DNA of 64,000 nucleotides. It comes from a virus. The notes beneath the pieces were generated by a model that saw only the letters and a list, made by a program, of their open reading frames with translations, was not told the DNA's origin and did no database searches. This document shows positions 52,950-61,558 of the stretch, one piece after another. The stretch lies in the IMG/VR virus record IMGVR_UViG_3300044953_000352, positions 1-64,000 of that record; one strand, written 5' to 3'. The first letter of the stretch is position 1. Every line of letters starts with the position of its first letter. The translations under genes were made by a program, and so were the position numbers.

Positions 52950-53372
52950 ATGAAAATTGGAATTGTATCAGGTTATTTTAATCCACTACATGCAGGTCAC
53001 GTTGAATACATCAACGCTGCAAAAAAAGAATGTGATAAATTGATCGTTATTATCAATAGCGACTATCAAAGAAAATTAAAAGGAAGTAAAGAATTTATGG
53101 ACGAATCTCATAGATCTTTTATTGTAAATAATTTAAAATCTGTTGATGAAACTTTTATATCTATAGATCAAGATAAAACACAATGTAGTACATTAAGATA
53201 TTTTAGAGATTTGTATCCAAATGAAGAATTAAAGTTCATGAATAGTGGAGATAGAAAAGGTGAAAATTTAGTCACCGCTGAAAGTAATGTTTGCAAAGAA
53301 TTAAAAATACTTGAAATTATTCTAGATTTGCCTAAAATATACTCATCGAGTAAATTATTGAAAAAACTATAA
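52950..53372 (+). CDS. Nucleotidylyltransferase (GCT/HldE C-terminal type)
   Basis: 140-residue cytidylyltransferase-fold protein: MKIGIVSGYFNPLHAGHVEYI carries the HxGH motif that binds the nucleotide alpha phosphate, and a C-terminal YSSSKLL matches the ISSS-type motif. Activates a sugar phosphate with CTP or another NTP. It follows the GHMP kinase, so the pair likely makes NDP-sugar. 'GSKEFMDESHR' is like the GCT-type loop. Confidence 0.88.
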   Translation: MKIGIVSGYFNPLHAGHVEYINAAKKECDKLIVIINSDYQRKLKGSKEFMDESHRSFIVNNLKSVDETFISIDQDKTQCSTLRYFRDLYPNEELKFMNSGDRKGENLVTAESNVCKELKILEIILDLPKIYSSSKLLKKL

Positions 53373-53377
53373 ATAAT

Positions 53378-54553
53378 ATGAATCACTTTTATTTACCTCT
53401 AATGGAGGACAACATCGATAAAGAAGACATTAAAAATTTAATAAATTTTCTTTCAAGTCCAAATATACCAAAATTAACAAATGGTCCTAAAGTTGTTGAA
53501 TTTGAAAATGCATGGGGCAATTGGTTAGGAACAAAATATAACTTGATGGTCAATAGCGGAGCGTCTGCTAATGAATTAACTATTCTTGCATTAAATGAAA
53601 TGTATGAAGATGGAGATATTATAATACCTCCGTTGACATGGATTTCAGATGTATCTTCTGTTATTTTTAGTAAATTTAATCCAGTATTTTGTGATATAAA
53701 TTTAAAAAATTTATCGTTTGATTTGAACCGTCTTAAAAAATTAATCACACCAAAAACACGAGCAATTTTTCTAACCCATGTATTAGGTATTAATGGATTG
53801 ACAGATGAACTACTTGATCTTTGTAAACGAAATAACATTCACTTGATAGAAGATGTATGTGAATCACACGGAACAACTTTCAAAGGTAAAAAGGTAGGAT
53901 CATATGGATTTGTAAGTAATTTTAGTTTTTATTTTGCCCACCATATGTCTACAATTGAAGGTGGTATGATTTGTACTGATGATGAAAGATTTTATCAAAT
54001 TTGTAGAGCATTGAGATCGCATGGAATGATTAGAGAAATGACTAATGAATCCATGAAAAATGAAATCATTAATCAACATCCTGATCTTAATAAAGATTTT
54101 ATATTTTTGCGTCCGTCTCATAATTTTAGAAGTACAGAAATCAATGCAGTGATTGGTCTTTCTCAATTACCAAAATTAGATAGTAATAATAAAAAGAGAA
54201 TTGATAATTACAATTACTTCATGAGTAAATTAGATTCTTCAAAGTATATTACAGATCTAAATTTAGAGGGACAGTGCAATTATGCGTTTACCGTTATTTT
54301 GAAAGAACCTTCGATGGTTACTAGACTAAATATAGAATTACGCTTAAAAGAAGCAAAAATTGAATTTAGAAGAGGAATGTCAGGTGGTGGAAACCAACTT
54401 CGTCAACCATATATCAAAAAATACTTTAAGATTGATTATAATGAATTTCCAAACGTAGAACATGTACACGATTTTAGTTGGTATATAGGAAATTATCCTA
54501 GCTTACAATTTGAGAAAATTGATACTCTAATTAACGTATTAAATAAAATATAA
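53378..54553 (+). CDS. DegT/DnrJ-family PLP enzyme with Lys replaced by His (ColD-like 3-dehydratase)
   Basis: Aminotransferase fold: 'VNSGASANELTILAL' (PLP phosphate loop), 'IIPPLTWISDVSSVIF', 'HLIEDVCESHGTTFKG' (PLP Asp) and 'FYFAHHMSTIEGGMI' (residues 185-198). In aminotransferases that segment holds the PLP Lys; here it is His, as in ColD. So the enzyme probably dehydrates a 4-keto-6-deoxysugar at C-3, as ColD does with GDP-4-keto-6-deoxymannose, fitting Gmd. Unlike the RfbH gene it lacks the Fe-S cysteine pattern. 391 residues. Confidence 0.85.
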   Translation: MNHFYLPLMEDNIDKEDIKNLINFLSSPNIPKLTNGPKVVEFENAWGNWLGTKYNLMVNSGASANELTILALNEMYEDGDIIIPPLTWISDVSSVIFSKFNPVFCDINLKNLSFDLNRLKKLITPKTRAIFLTHVLGINGLTDELLDLCKRNNIHLIEDVCESHGTTFKGKKVGSYGFVSNFSFYFAHHMSTIEGGMICTDDERFYQICRALRSHGMIREMTNESMKNEIINQHPDLNKDFIFLRPSHNFRSTEINAVIGLSQLPKLDSNNKKRIDNYNYFMSKLDSSKYITDLNLEGQCNYAFTVILKEPSMVTRLNIELRLKEAKIEFRRGMSGGGNQLRQPYIKKYFKIDYNEFPNVEHVHDFSWYIGNYPSLQFEKIDTLINVLNKI

Positions 54554-54555
54554 TT

Positions 54556-56223
54556 ATGGCTAAAAAAATAGTACCTTCTTTAGGAGAAGTAGAATTAACA
54601 CAAGATTTCTCAAGTGATGCATTTGAATTTCTTCATCAGAACTTTAAAAAACTAATACCAAAAAATACTGTGGTATTAGATATTGGAGCGCATATAGGAA
54701 TATTTTCTGTTATTTTTGGTTCTTGTGCAAGTAAAGTTATATCATTTGAACCGAATCCTAATATTTTCAATAAATTATCAGAGAACGCATCAAAAAATAA
54801 ACAATTAAATATTATTCCATATCCATATGCATGTACGTCTGAAAATAAAAAATACACATTTAATTACAGTGATTATAATGTATACAAAGATGGTACAAAT
54901 GGTGGATTTTTAAGTAATTTACAAAGAACAGACTTTTTACAAATACATCCTTCTCAAGTAGAAGTTGATGGTGTTAATTTAGTTGATTTTTTAACTAATA
55001 ATCATAAATCAGACATCGATAATATTAAATTTATAAAAATTGATACTGAAGGATATGATAAAGAAGTGATAAAAACTCTTTATCCTATTATTAATAAAAA
55101 TAGACCTCTTTTAATGACAGAAGCCTTTAAATATTTAACCGAAGCTGAATTAGAAGACTATTATAATACTATTAATAATTTAAATTATTCTATATATGAT
55201 ATTTCTCCATTAGACAATATTAATGATTGTGCTGGACCATTAGATACAAATGAATTTAAATATTTTACTGTAAAAATATGTGATAATGGAAATTTTTTGT
55301 GCGTTCCAAATGAAAAAGTTAAACAATATAACTTGCCCGAAATAGTTCGTAATAAAACTGCGGTTGTAGTATTTGGAAGAAACGATGGATATAAAGAACC
55401 TGAACGTTTCTATGTTCATATAAAAACAATGTTAGATACATTCGATGAAGTTATTTACGTTGATTGGAATTCAGACAAACAAAGTTTCTTATATGAAATA
55501 AAAGACAAACTTCCAAAAACTAATAGACTAAAACATATTGTTATTCCTCCCACCGCAGCTAATCAATTAGTCAATTTTGATTCTAAAGCTCAGGTATGTA
55601 ATTCAGTGTTGTCATTTAATATTGGTATTCGTAGAATTGACGCAGAATACATAGTACTAGCAACAACTGATATTATACCTCCTTCAAAAGAAACTCTACA
55701 ACAGTTCATAAACAAAACTAATAAATACTCATTTTATACACTTAGTAGAAGAGATATAGAATATAAAGACGTTATTGACAATATTAATAACTTAGAAGCG
55801 TATAGAAAACATTTGGATTTAACTGTTCCTCCACGTTATTTTCCGGCTAAAGTAACTCCTAATGATAATTATAGTCTATTTAATTGTTGCGGAGATTTTC
55901 AATTTGCAACAAAAAATATATGGCTAAAAATTAGAGGATATGAAGAAGAAATGTTATATGCATGTTTTTGTGATACAAATGTACAAAAAAAGGCAGTTCT
56001 ATATGGATTTCAATTAGTACCTGTTTATGATGTTCCTTTATATCACATGAGTCATACAGGCATGGCTAACGATGGAACATCTCCTAGTAAACAGTACTAT
56101 AATGATGCTATGAAGTGGGTTGAATATTTTGATAAATATCAATTACACGGTCATATTATGTATTCTAGAAATAATGAAACTTGGGGATTTTCAGACATAG
56201 AAATTGAGCATGAAATTATATGA
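54556..56223 (+). CDS. Fusion of FkbM-like methyltransferase and GT-like domain
   Basis: Residues 30-200 are an FkbM methyltransferase: TVVLDIGAHIGIFSVIFG (SAM loop), 'VISFEPNPNIFNKL', 'IKFIKIDTEGYDKEVIKTL' (FkbM signature DTEG). Residues about 270-555 form a second domain: 'AVVVFGRNDGYKEPERF', 'ANQLVNFDSKAQVC', 'YIVLATTDIIPP' and 'MLYACFCDTNVQKKA', resembling a GT-A enzyme. So one protein may both methylate and glycosylate. 555 residues. ATG at 54556 is 2 bases from the previous stop. Confidence 0.8.
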   Translation: MAKKIVPSLGEVELTQDFSSDAFEFLHQNFKKLIPKNTVVLDIGAHIGIFSVIFGSCASKVISFEPNPNIFNKLSENASKNKQLNIIPYPYACTSENKKYTFNYSDYNVYKDGTNGGFLSNLQRTDFLQIHPSQVEVDGVNLVDFLTNNHKSDIDNIKFIKIDTEGYDKEVIKTLYPIINKNRPLLMTEAFKYLTEAELEDYYNTINNLNYSIYDISPLDNINDCAGPLDTNEFKYFTVKICDNGNFLCVPNEKVKQYNLPEIVRNKTAVVVFGRNDGYKEPERFYVHIKTMLDTFDEVIYVDWNSDKQSFLYEIKDKLPKTNRLKHIVIPPTAANQLVNFDSKAQVCNSVLSFNIGIRRIDAEYIVLATTDIIPPSKETLQQFINKTNKYSFYTLSRRDIEYKDVIDNINNLEAYRKHLDLTVPPRYFPAKVTPNDNYSLFNCCGDFQFATKNIWLKIRGYEEEMLYACFCDTNVQKKAVLYGFQLVPVYDVPLYHMSHTGMANDGTSPSKQYYNDAMKWVEYFDKYQLHGHIMYSRNNETWGFSDIEIEHEII

Positions 56224-57419
56224 AAAATGTTATTATTGTTGGTGGAGGAATAGTAGGATTAGCTACTGCATATAAACTATCATGTAAATATAATGATATA
56301 CAAATTATTGTACTTGAAAAAGAAAATGAGGTAGGTTTGCACCAAACTACTCATAACAGTGGTGTATTACACTGTGGTTTATATTATAAACCCGGTTCAC
56401 TAAAAGCAAAATTAGCTGTTGACGGTATTAAGCAAATGACATCGTTTTGCAAACAATATAATATTCCACATGAAATATGCGGAAAATTAGTTGTAGCAAC
56501 AAATGAAATAGAACATTCAAGACTTAAAGATTTGTATAAAAGAGGCATTGAAAATGGTTTAGAAGGATTAAAATATTTAGATAATAAAGAAGAAATACAA
56601 AAAATAGAACCATATGTAACAAATGCAATTGCCGCTATACATGTTCCACAAGAAGGAATAGTAGACTATAAAGCAGTAATAAATAAATTAAAATTATTAA
56701 TTTTAAAAAAAGGACATTTAATTCTTTGTAATAGTAAAGTTAATTATATATGCAATAAAACCAATACCGTTTCTGTTAAATCTCCACTACAAGAAGAAAC
56801 TTATGCATATGATTATTTGATAAATTGCACAGGGTTATATAGTGATGTCATTTCCAAATTAACAACTACAGTTTCATCAAAAATAGTTCCTTTTCGAGGA
56901 GAATATTATAAACTTAAAAAAGAATCTGAACACCTCGTTAATAATTTAATATATCCTGTTCCAGATCCATCTTTTCCATTTTTAGGTGTTCATTTTACAA
57001 GATTAATACATGGAGGAATAGAAGCAGGGCCAAATGCTGTATTAGCGTTTTCTAGAGAAGGATATAAACTTTATAATATAAACTTACTTGAAATGCTTGA
57101 TTATTTGTGTTTTCGAGGATTTTGGAAATTTATATGGAAACATAAATCTATGTGTTGGAAAGAATTCTGGCAATCTTTAAGCAAAAAACGTCTTTGTAAA
57201 TCGTTACAAAAATTGATACCTTCAATAACAGAAAATGATTTGATGCCGGGAGGATCTGGAGTCAGAGCACAAGCTATGAGTATAGATGGTAATTTAATTC
57301 AAGATTTTGAAATTCATATTGTAAATAACAATATATGTAACGTTTTAAACGCTCCTAGTCCCGCTGCAACTGCATCACTATCTATCGCAGATATTATATT
57401 AAATAAGATAAATTTATGA
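56220..57419 (+). CDS. FAD-dependent oxidoreductase, L-2-hydroxyglutarate oxidase-like (LhgO)
   Basis: DAO-fold flavoprotein: VIIVGGGIVGLATAYKLS (FAD GxGxxG), 'EVGLHQTTHNSGVLHCGLYY' (LhgO signature), 'CGKLVVATNEIEHSRLKDL', 'FLGVHFTRLIHGGIEAGPNAV' and the C-terminal 'PSPAATASLSIAD'. 399 residues, normal for LhgO. In bacteria it oxidises L-2-hydroxyglutarate to 2-oxoglutarate. In this cluster it could oxidise another 2-hydroxy acid or an attached hydroxyacid side chain; substrate inferred only from family. Confidence 0.88.
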   Translation: MKNVIIVGGGIVGLATAYKLSCKYNDIQIIVLEKENEVGLHQTTHNSGVLHCGLYYKPGSLKAKLAVDGIKQMTSFCKQYNIPHEICGKLVVATNEIEHSRLKDLYKRGIENGLEGLKYLDNKEEIQKIEPYVTNAIAAIHVPQEGIVDYKAVINKLKLLILKKGHLILCNSKVNYICNKTNTVSVKSPLQEETYAYDYLINCTGLYSDVISKLTTTVSSKIVPFRGEYYKLKKESEHLVNNLIYPVPDPSFPFLGVHFTRLIHGGIEAGPNAVLAFSREGYKLYNINLLEMLDYLCFRGFWKFIWKHKSMCWKEFWQSLSKKRLCKSLQKLIPSITENDLMPGGSGVRAQAMSIDGNLIQDFEIHIVNNNICNVLNAPSPAATASLSIADIILNKINL

Positions 57420-57745
57420 TCAATTTAATTTTCTTAATAACTTCAATATTAATAGTTTGGTTTAATACAGAAGCATTTATTGAATATATGCAACTATTTA
57501 AACTTAATTTTTTTAAGATAAAAGAATATAATATTGAAAAAGAAAAAGATTGTACAATTGATTATCATTTATATTTAAAATTGCATCATAATAATTTTTT
57601 TACTAGATTGATTACATGTCCAATTTGTACATCTTTTTGGCTATCTCTAGTTGGAAGTATTTTATTTTCAATCAATTTATTAAATTTTGGAATTATATTT
57701 ATATGCAGTCTATTACTATATTTTGCGTTTAATAAATTATTATGA
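57416..57745 (+). CDS. Small membrane protein, two hydrophobic segments, CPICTSFW motif
   Basis: Residues 1-16 and about 80-105 are hydrophobic helices, with a charged Lys/Glu loop near residues 35-50 and 'ITCPICTSFWLSLVGSILF' at 67-85. The CPxC with an adjacent SFWxSL helix resembles DUF1360-type membrane proteins; that is from memory. 109 residues. ATGA overlap with the LhgO gene and with the next gene. Function unknown. Confidence 0.65.
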   Translation: MINLIFLITSILIVWFNTEAFIEYMQLFKLNFFKIKEYNIEKEKDCTIDYHLYLKLHHNNFFTRLITCPICTSFWLSLVGSILFSINLLNFGIIFICSLLLYFAFNKLL

Positions 57746-58032
57746 GAATAAATAGCTTTGGAGAATTTAATTTTTATGTAAGAACAAAACATTTAGAAAG
57801 ATTACATCCTTCTATAGCTAATTTTTGTCAGTGTGTAAGTCGTTATCAACTACTATGTAACTGTCAAAGAAATGAAAAACAAAAAAAAGGAGTTGAATGT
57901 AACGCGCAATATATTGAAATTGTAAATTCAATTCTACCCGCTGTTAAAAGTCAACTCTTTTCAGATATACAAGAACATTCCATTGAATTTTATAACAATG
58001 GAACACATCTTATTAATGTATTAACAAGATAA
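57742..58032 (+). CDS. Hypothetical protein with several Cys, 96 aa
   Basis: No family recognised. CQCVSRYQLLCNCQRNEKQKKGVEC near residues 29-53 (five Cys) suggests a metal site or disulphide-rich patch. The last gene of the plus-strand run; it overlaps the previous gene by 4 bases and the convergent dNMP kinase gene by 12 bases. Confidence 0.65.
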   Translation: MRINSFGEFNFYVRTKHLERLHPSIANFCQCVSRYQLLCNCQRNEKQKKGVECNAQYIEIVNSILPAVKSQLFSDIQEHSIEFYNNGTHLINVLTR

Positions 58033-58719
58033 TACTTTTTTAAGTTTATCACTTTCTATACAATTACTTACTACACTATTAAAATATTCATTCTTTAATA
58101 GCTCTTCATATTGAATTGATTTACCATCACTTACATCTTCCCATTGTATCAAATAGTCTGCTTTTTTTCTTAACTTTGGATCGTTTAACATTTCATGTGA
58201 GTTGGCTGGATCAGTAAATATTTTTATACCATTATTTCCTTTTACTTTGATAATACGACCATTAGATGGAAATCCATAAGTAAATTTACCTACATGTATT
58301 AGTATACCATTCTTTTCTCTTTGAATCCAATTTACTTCATCATTCGGATAAAAATCATATCGAATATCGCTAACAATAGCCACATCAATAGGTGGAGTAC
58401 CCCATGCAAATTCCTTTTCTATAGTTAGATTAAGTTTATTGATCCAATATCTTCCTTCAGATTGTTTTCGTTTTGCATCTCCATACCAAACTAACATATC
58501 TCTAAATATAGATTTTTCTTCCGTTTTATCGGTAAAAACATCCAAATTAAATTTATCACGAATAAATTGTCTACAATCTTCTTTGAGTTCAGTTGCTAGT
58601 GCAAAATGTTTTGCATGTAAATTATATTTTGATTTCAATTGTTTGACAAGAAGATCACAAAATAAATTTTTACCAGATCTAGCAACACCCGCAACTCCAA
58701 TGTATATTTCTTTATTCAT
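58021..58719 (-). CDS. 1: Deoxynucleoside monophosphate kinase, T4 gp1-like
   Basis: Phosphorylates dNMPs to dNDPs for DNA synthesis. The N-terminus reads 'EIYIGVAGVARSGKNLFCDLL', a P-loop GVARSGKN with Asn in place of the usual Ser/Thr. 'FRDMLVWYGDAKRKQSEGRYW' is the helical substrate-binding region, 'VAIVSDIRYDFYPNDEVNWI' the Walker B-like strand. I chose the second Met (58719) because it gives MNKEIYIGV; the frame starts at 58728. It overlaps the upstream gp62-like gene by about 8 bases. Confidence 0.85.
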   Translation of the reverse strand: MNKEIYIGVAGVARSGKNLFCDLLVKQLKSKYNLHAKHFALATELKEDCRQFIRDKFNLDVFTDKTEEKSIFRDMLVWYGDAKRKQSEGRYWINKLNLTIEKEFAWGTPPIDVAIVSDIRYDFYPNDEVNWIQREKNGILIHVGKFTYGFPSNGRIIKVKGNNGIKIFTDPANSHEMLNDPKLRKKADYLIQWEDVSDGKSIQYEELLKNEYFNSVVSNCIESDKLKKVLSC

Positions 58720-59236
58720 ATTTATCACTTAATAACTTTTCCACTTCCTTTTCTGAGTATCCATATTTTTCACATAAAATAGCTAACTGTTGTAAATTAG
58801 CCTCGTTATGAAAATAAATTGTACAATACTCGTACGCTTCATCTTTACTAATCTTGTAGTGATTTGTAACAATTTCTATTAACTGTTTATTATACTTCGC
58901 CGCACTAGATTTAATCCATTTACTGAATTTCTTTCCTAATGGAGTCAAATCACAACACACTTTGTAAAAGGCTTCATTTGAAAGTATATCAAAATATTTA
59001 GATAAATATGCCAAGTTTGGTAATGCGGTTACATCCATACTGAGTCCCATCAGAATTACATATTTATTGAATGTTTTTTTATCTTGTTCAGAAAGATTGC
59101 GATAATAATTTGGATCTTTTACTTCTCTGATGTGAGAAATATGATCAAAAAGAGTTTTTGTTTTAATCGCTGATGTTATCTTCTCCTTCATCAAATTTTT
59201 TGAATCTGATTTTTGGATCTTTGTGTTTTTTGGCAT
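58712..59236 (-). CDS. 62: Clamp loader small subunit, T4 gp62-like
   Basis: Partner of the AAA+ subunit at 25594. The product (174 residues; T4 gp62 has 187) has 'PLGKKFSKWIKSSAAKYNKQ' and 'HYKISKDEAYEYCTIY', which parallel the gp62 KRYGKWAK and YQVNTNDAINY stretches. Low similarity means context helps: it is next to nucleotide-metabolism genes. An alternative start at 59191 would cut the overlap with the membrane protein gene from 74 to 29 bases. Confidence 0.7.
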   Translation of the reverse strand: MPKNTKIQKSDSKNLMKEKITSAIKTKTLFDHISHIREVKDPNYYRNLSEQDKKTFNKYVILMGLSMDVTALPNLAYLSKYFDILSNEAFYKVCCDLTPLGKKFSKWIKSSAAKYNKQLIEIVTNHYKISKDEAYEYCTIYFHNEANLQQLAILCEKYGYSEKEVEKLLSDKYE

Positions 59237-59510
59237 AAAAATTATTTACTCTTACTCGCAACGCATTTATCAACGATATTAGCAGACGTTGATTGTCTGC
59301 TAAAGTTTTTATATCAACTGTCATTTTTTTATTCTTGTCCTCTGTTTGCTTTTGTAAAGAATCTATTTTTGTATTTAAATCTTTTATATTATTAAATATA
59401 TTTATGGTTAAATATATTAATACTGCACATAGCAGAGGCACCGCATATTTCGCAAAGAAAAAAGCTATAGCAAATACTATAGCTCCAAACAAATAACTTT
59501 TAATATTCAT
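59163..59510 (-). CDS. Small membrane protein with coiled-coil tail
   Basis: One or two hydrophobic helices (YLFGAIVFAIAFFFAKYAV and 'PLLCAVLIYLTINIF') at residues 6-43, then a coiled-coil-like charged stretch (KDLNTKIDSLQKQTEDKNKK) and a basic, acidic-tailed C-terminus. No family. 115 residues. The ATG at 59510 overlaps the small basic gene by 11 bases. Topology suggests an inner membrane anchor with a cytoplasmic coil, possibly a lysis or membrane-association function. Confidence 0.6.
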   Translation of the reverse strand: MNIKSYLFGAIVFAIAFFFAKYAVPLLCAVLIYLTINIFNNIKDLNTKIDSLQKQTEDKNKKMTVDIKTLADNQRLLISLINALRVRVNNFYAKKHKDPKIRFKKFDEGEDNISD

Positions 59511-59637
59511 TATCTATTTCTTCTACAGTAATAATCTTCTTTTCTCTTTTCTTCTGATGTTTCAACTTCTTCGGAACATCTTTTGTTTTCTTAGAATTAA
59601 ATTTAAAATCAGAATTACGACGATACGTTTTTCCCAT
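59500..59637 (-). CDS. Small basic protein, 45 aa
   Basis: MGKTYRRNSDFKFNSKKTKD start, very Lys/Arg-rich, ending ITVEEIDNEY. No family known. Its stop overlaps the next ATG (AATGAATATTAA) and it lies 4 bases after the 71-residue gene, so the coding assignment is supported by packing. Possibly nucleic-acid-binding. Confidence 0.6.
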   Translation of the reverse strand: MGKTYRRNSDFKFNSKKTKDVPKKLKHQKKREKKIITVEEIDNEY

Positions 59638-59641
59638 ATAA

Positions 59642-59857
59642 TTATCCAGTGATCACTTTTGACTTTTCAAGAACATTCTTGATTACATTAATTTGACGAC
59701 CAGTCAACTTAAGTTTTCCATTCGCAGTTTCAATAGTCATATACTTGGCTTTTTTTGCATGAGGCAATGCCGCACTAAGTGTGACTTGAATATTCTTGTT
59801 ATTATTTTTAATAAGATAAGTTCTATTATTTGCTTTTGTATTTTTTATTGTTTTCAT
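59642..59857 (-). CDS. Small basic protein, 71 aa
   Basis: Lys/Asn-rich, with 'TYLIKNNNKNIQVTLSAALPH' and 'TIETANGKLKLTGRQINVIKN', giving a beta-strand start and a helical end. No family recognised. It lies 60 bases after the UV endonuclease stop and just before the small basic gene on the same strand. Confidence 0.6.
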   Translation of the reverse strand: MKTIKNTKANNRTYLIKNNNKNIQVTLSAALPHAKKAKYMTIETANGKLKLTGRQINVIKNVLEKSKVITG

Positions 59858-59917
59858 ATGTTTATTATTTAAGTTTCAATATATGATATACTATCAATCG
59901 TTAGATTGCAAGTTTTT

Positions 59918-60844
59918 TTAATTGTACTTAAATTTTTCTTGAAAGTGTTTAATAGCCAAATCTTTAGCCTTGAATTCCATCTCCAAATCAATTCGGTCAC
60001 TATTATTATATTCTTCAGGAAATTCAGTAACACAATCTGCATGAGCACGAGGATTTGTTCCATTTGGAATACTATCACTGAAATGAAACAATGGAACAAT
60101 ATCTTTTGGCCATGTACTCTTTGCCAATTCATATGCTTCATATTTAGTAAGATTACCTGAGTTGCACTTATTGTGCAAGTTATCATATGTTATAGGAATT
60201 CCAGTTTTTTGATAAACATAATCATATAGTTGCTGAACATTCCAACTATTTGGCTTGTCCTCGTTTTCAAGAACGAGCCTAGACTTAACATTATGTGGAA
60301 GAGAATTATATACGTCAATGAATCGTGAAGAAATATCTCGCAAATCTCCTCCCTTAAAACAATTCATATGAATATTAATAGGACTATTGTAGTCTTGACT
60401 GAGACCAAACATATCCATCATTTTGCCGTGCATAATAAGTTCCACTACACTTTTTTTGGCTACTTCAACATTTATACTTGCAGGAACAACAAATTGATCT
60501 GGATGGGTACTACAACGAATATTATATTGCTTAATAATAGCTGCTGCTTTATCAAATGCTTCTTTGATTCCTTTATAATTATATGCCGATTCAATAGACA
60601 AATTTGCTTTTGGCAAAGTTTCGAGTGGCATCATTCCACTACTAATACGATAGTTCCATCCATTTTTACCACACTGTTCCAACGTTTTTTGAACAACATA
60701 GATGTTATTTAGAGTTCTGTCAGCAACCAAAGTTTCTGCATACTTACGTTCAAGTTGCAGAAATCTCGTTTTTGTCATCGTAGAAGATTTAATGCCGTAA
60801 TCTTGAAGAGACAAACTGATACAACAAAGTCCTAGTTTTTTCAT
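59918..60844 (-). CDS. uvsE: UV damage endonuclease (UvsE/UVDE)
   Basis: TIM-barrel endonuclease that nicks 5' of UV photoproducts. Family motifs are present: KLGLCCISLSLQ (N-terminal strand), YRISSGMMPLETLP (RISS), CSTHPDQFVVPAS (HPxQF), 'INIHMNCFKGGD' (metal His), 'LVLENEDKPNSWNVQQLYD' (ENED, usual ENDD) and 'GIPITYDNLHNKCN' (catalytic D-x-x-H). 308 residues with the start MKKLGLCC at 60844; the frame opens at 60862. It acts as an alternative to DenV-type repair. Confidence 0.92.
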   Translation of the reverse strand: MKKLGLCCISLSLQDYGIKSSTMTKTRFLQLERKYAETLVADRTLNNIYVVQKTLEQCGKNGWNYRISSGMMPLETLPKANLSIESAYNYKGIKEAFDKAAAIIKQYNIRCSTHPDQFVVPASINVEVAKKSVVELIMHGKMMDMFGLSQDYNSPINIHMNCFKGGDLRDISSRFIDVYNSLPHNVKSRLVLENEDKPNSWNVQQLYDYVYQKTGIPITYDNLHNKCNSGNLTKYEAYELAKSTWPKDIVPLFHFSDSIPNGTNPRAHADCVTEFPEEYNNSDRIDLEMEFKAKDLAIKHFQEKFKYN

Positions 60845-60878
60845 TGGACAATTACTGTACACCAGATGTTTTTATACG

Positions 60879-61247
60879 TCAAGCGGAATAGTAACATGCA
60901 GGACATGCAACATCAAAAGGACAAATATATCCTAAAAACTTCCAAGTCTTTTGTTTCGAAGTTGAATTTTTAATCCAAGTAACTCGTTGATTGGTGCCCT
61001 GTGTTAATAACACTTTACGCGGTTCAACTATATATGGAAATAATGAAGATAAATTTATAAACTCACTATCATCATTGTTTCTGTATAAAATATCACTTCC
61101 ATTTTTTACCAAGACAATTCCTCTATCACCATCAAACAAATCATTTGGACTCAAATCTATATATTCATCGCTCGTTTGATTGCGAGATATCGTCGCTAAT
61201 CTATCCAAAAAAGTGGCGAATCTATTGTCTTTTATAAAATTTATCAT
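60879..61247 (-). CDS. Hypothetical protein with C-terminal Cys pair, 122 aa
   Basis: No family recognised. Mostly soluble, with 'DLFDGDRGIVLVKNGSDILYR' in the middle and 'GYICPFDVACPACYYSA' at the end, where a CP-x-DVACPAC pattern suggests a metal or redox site. It follows a spacer of TATA-type sequence (61248-61297) from the divergent gene at 61298. Upstream of uvsE by 34 bases. Confidence 0.6.
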   Translation of the reverse strand: MINFIKDNRFATFLDRLATISRNQTSDEYIDLSPNDLFDGDRGIVLVKNGSDILYRNNDDSEFINLSSLFPYIVEPRKVLLTQGTNQRVTWIKNSTSKQKTWKFLGYICPFDVACPACYYSA

Positions 61248-61297
61248 GACATAATATAAATATATATTTATATTATAAAATTTCTATTTATTTGTAT

Positions 61298-61558
61298 ATG
61301 CAATATACATCTAAAATTGTTAATAAAACGTTTTATCTCTTGATTTTTCCCAGCAAAGTGTACATGTTATTTGATCAAGATATGAAAAAATTACCTTTGT
61401 TTATTGGAATTAATCGTCAAGGACTCATAAACGAATTGCGAAAAATAAGAGACGTTGCTACCAAAGAAACTAAACTAAAAGTATATACAATTGATAATGA
61501 TAATTTTAAATTAAATACACAACCTAATGAATTTAATTTGATAATACCAGCAAAATAA
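61298..61558 (+). CDS. Hypothetical protein, 86 aa
   Basis: ATG at 61298 (MQYTSKIVNKTFYLLIF), preferred over an upstream TTG at 61292. Sequence: 'VYMLFDQDMKKLPLFIGINRQGL' then 'ELRKIRDVATKETK', a beta/alpha small domain. No family. Its TAA (61556-61558) abuts the TAA of the convergent gene (TAATTA, no spacer). Confidence 0.6.
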   Translation: MQYTSKIVNKTFYLLIFPSKVYMLFDQDMKKLPLFIGINRQGLINELRKIRDVATKETKLKVYTIDNDNFKLNTQPNEFNLIIPAK

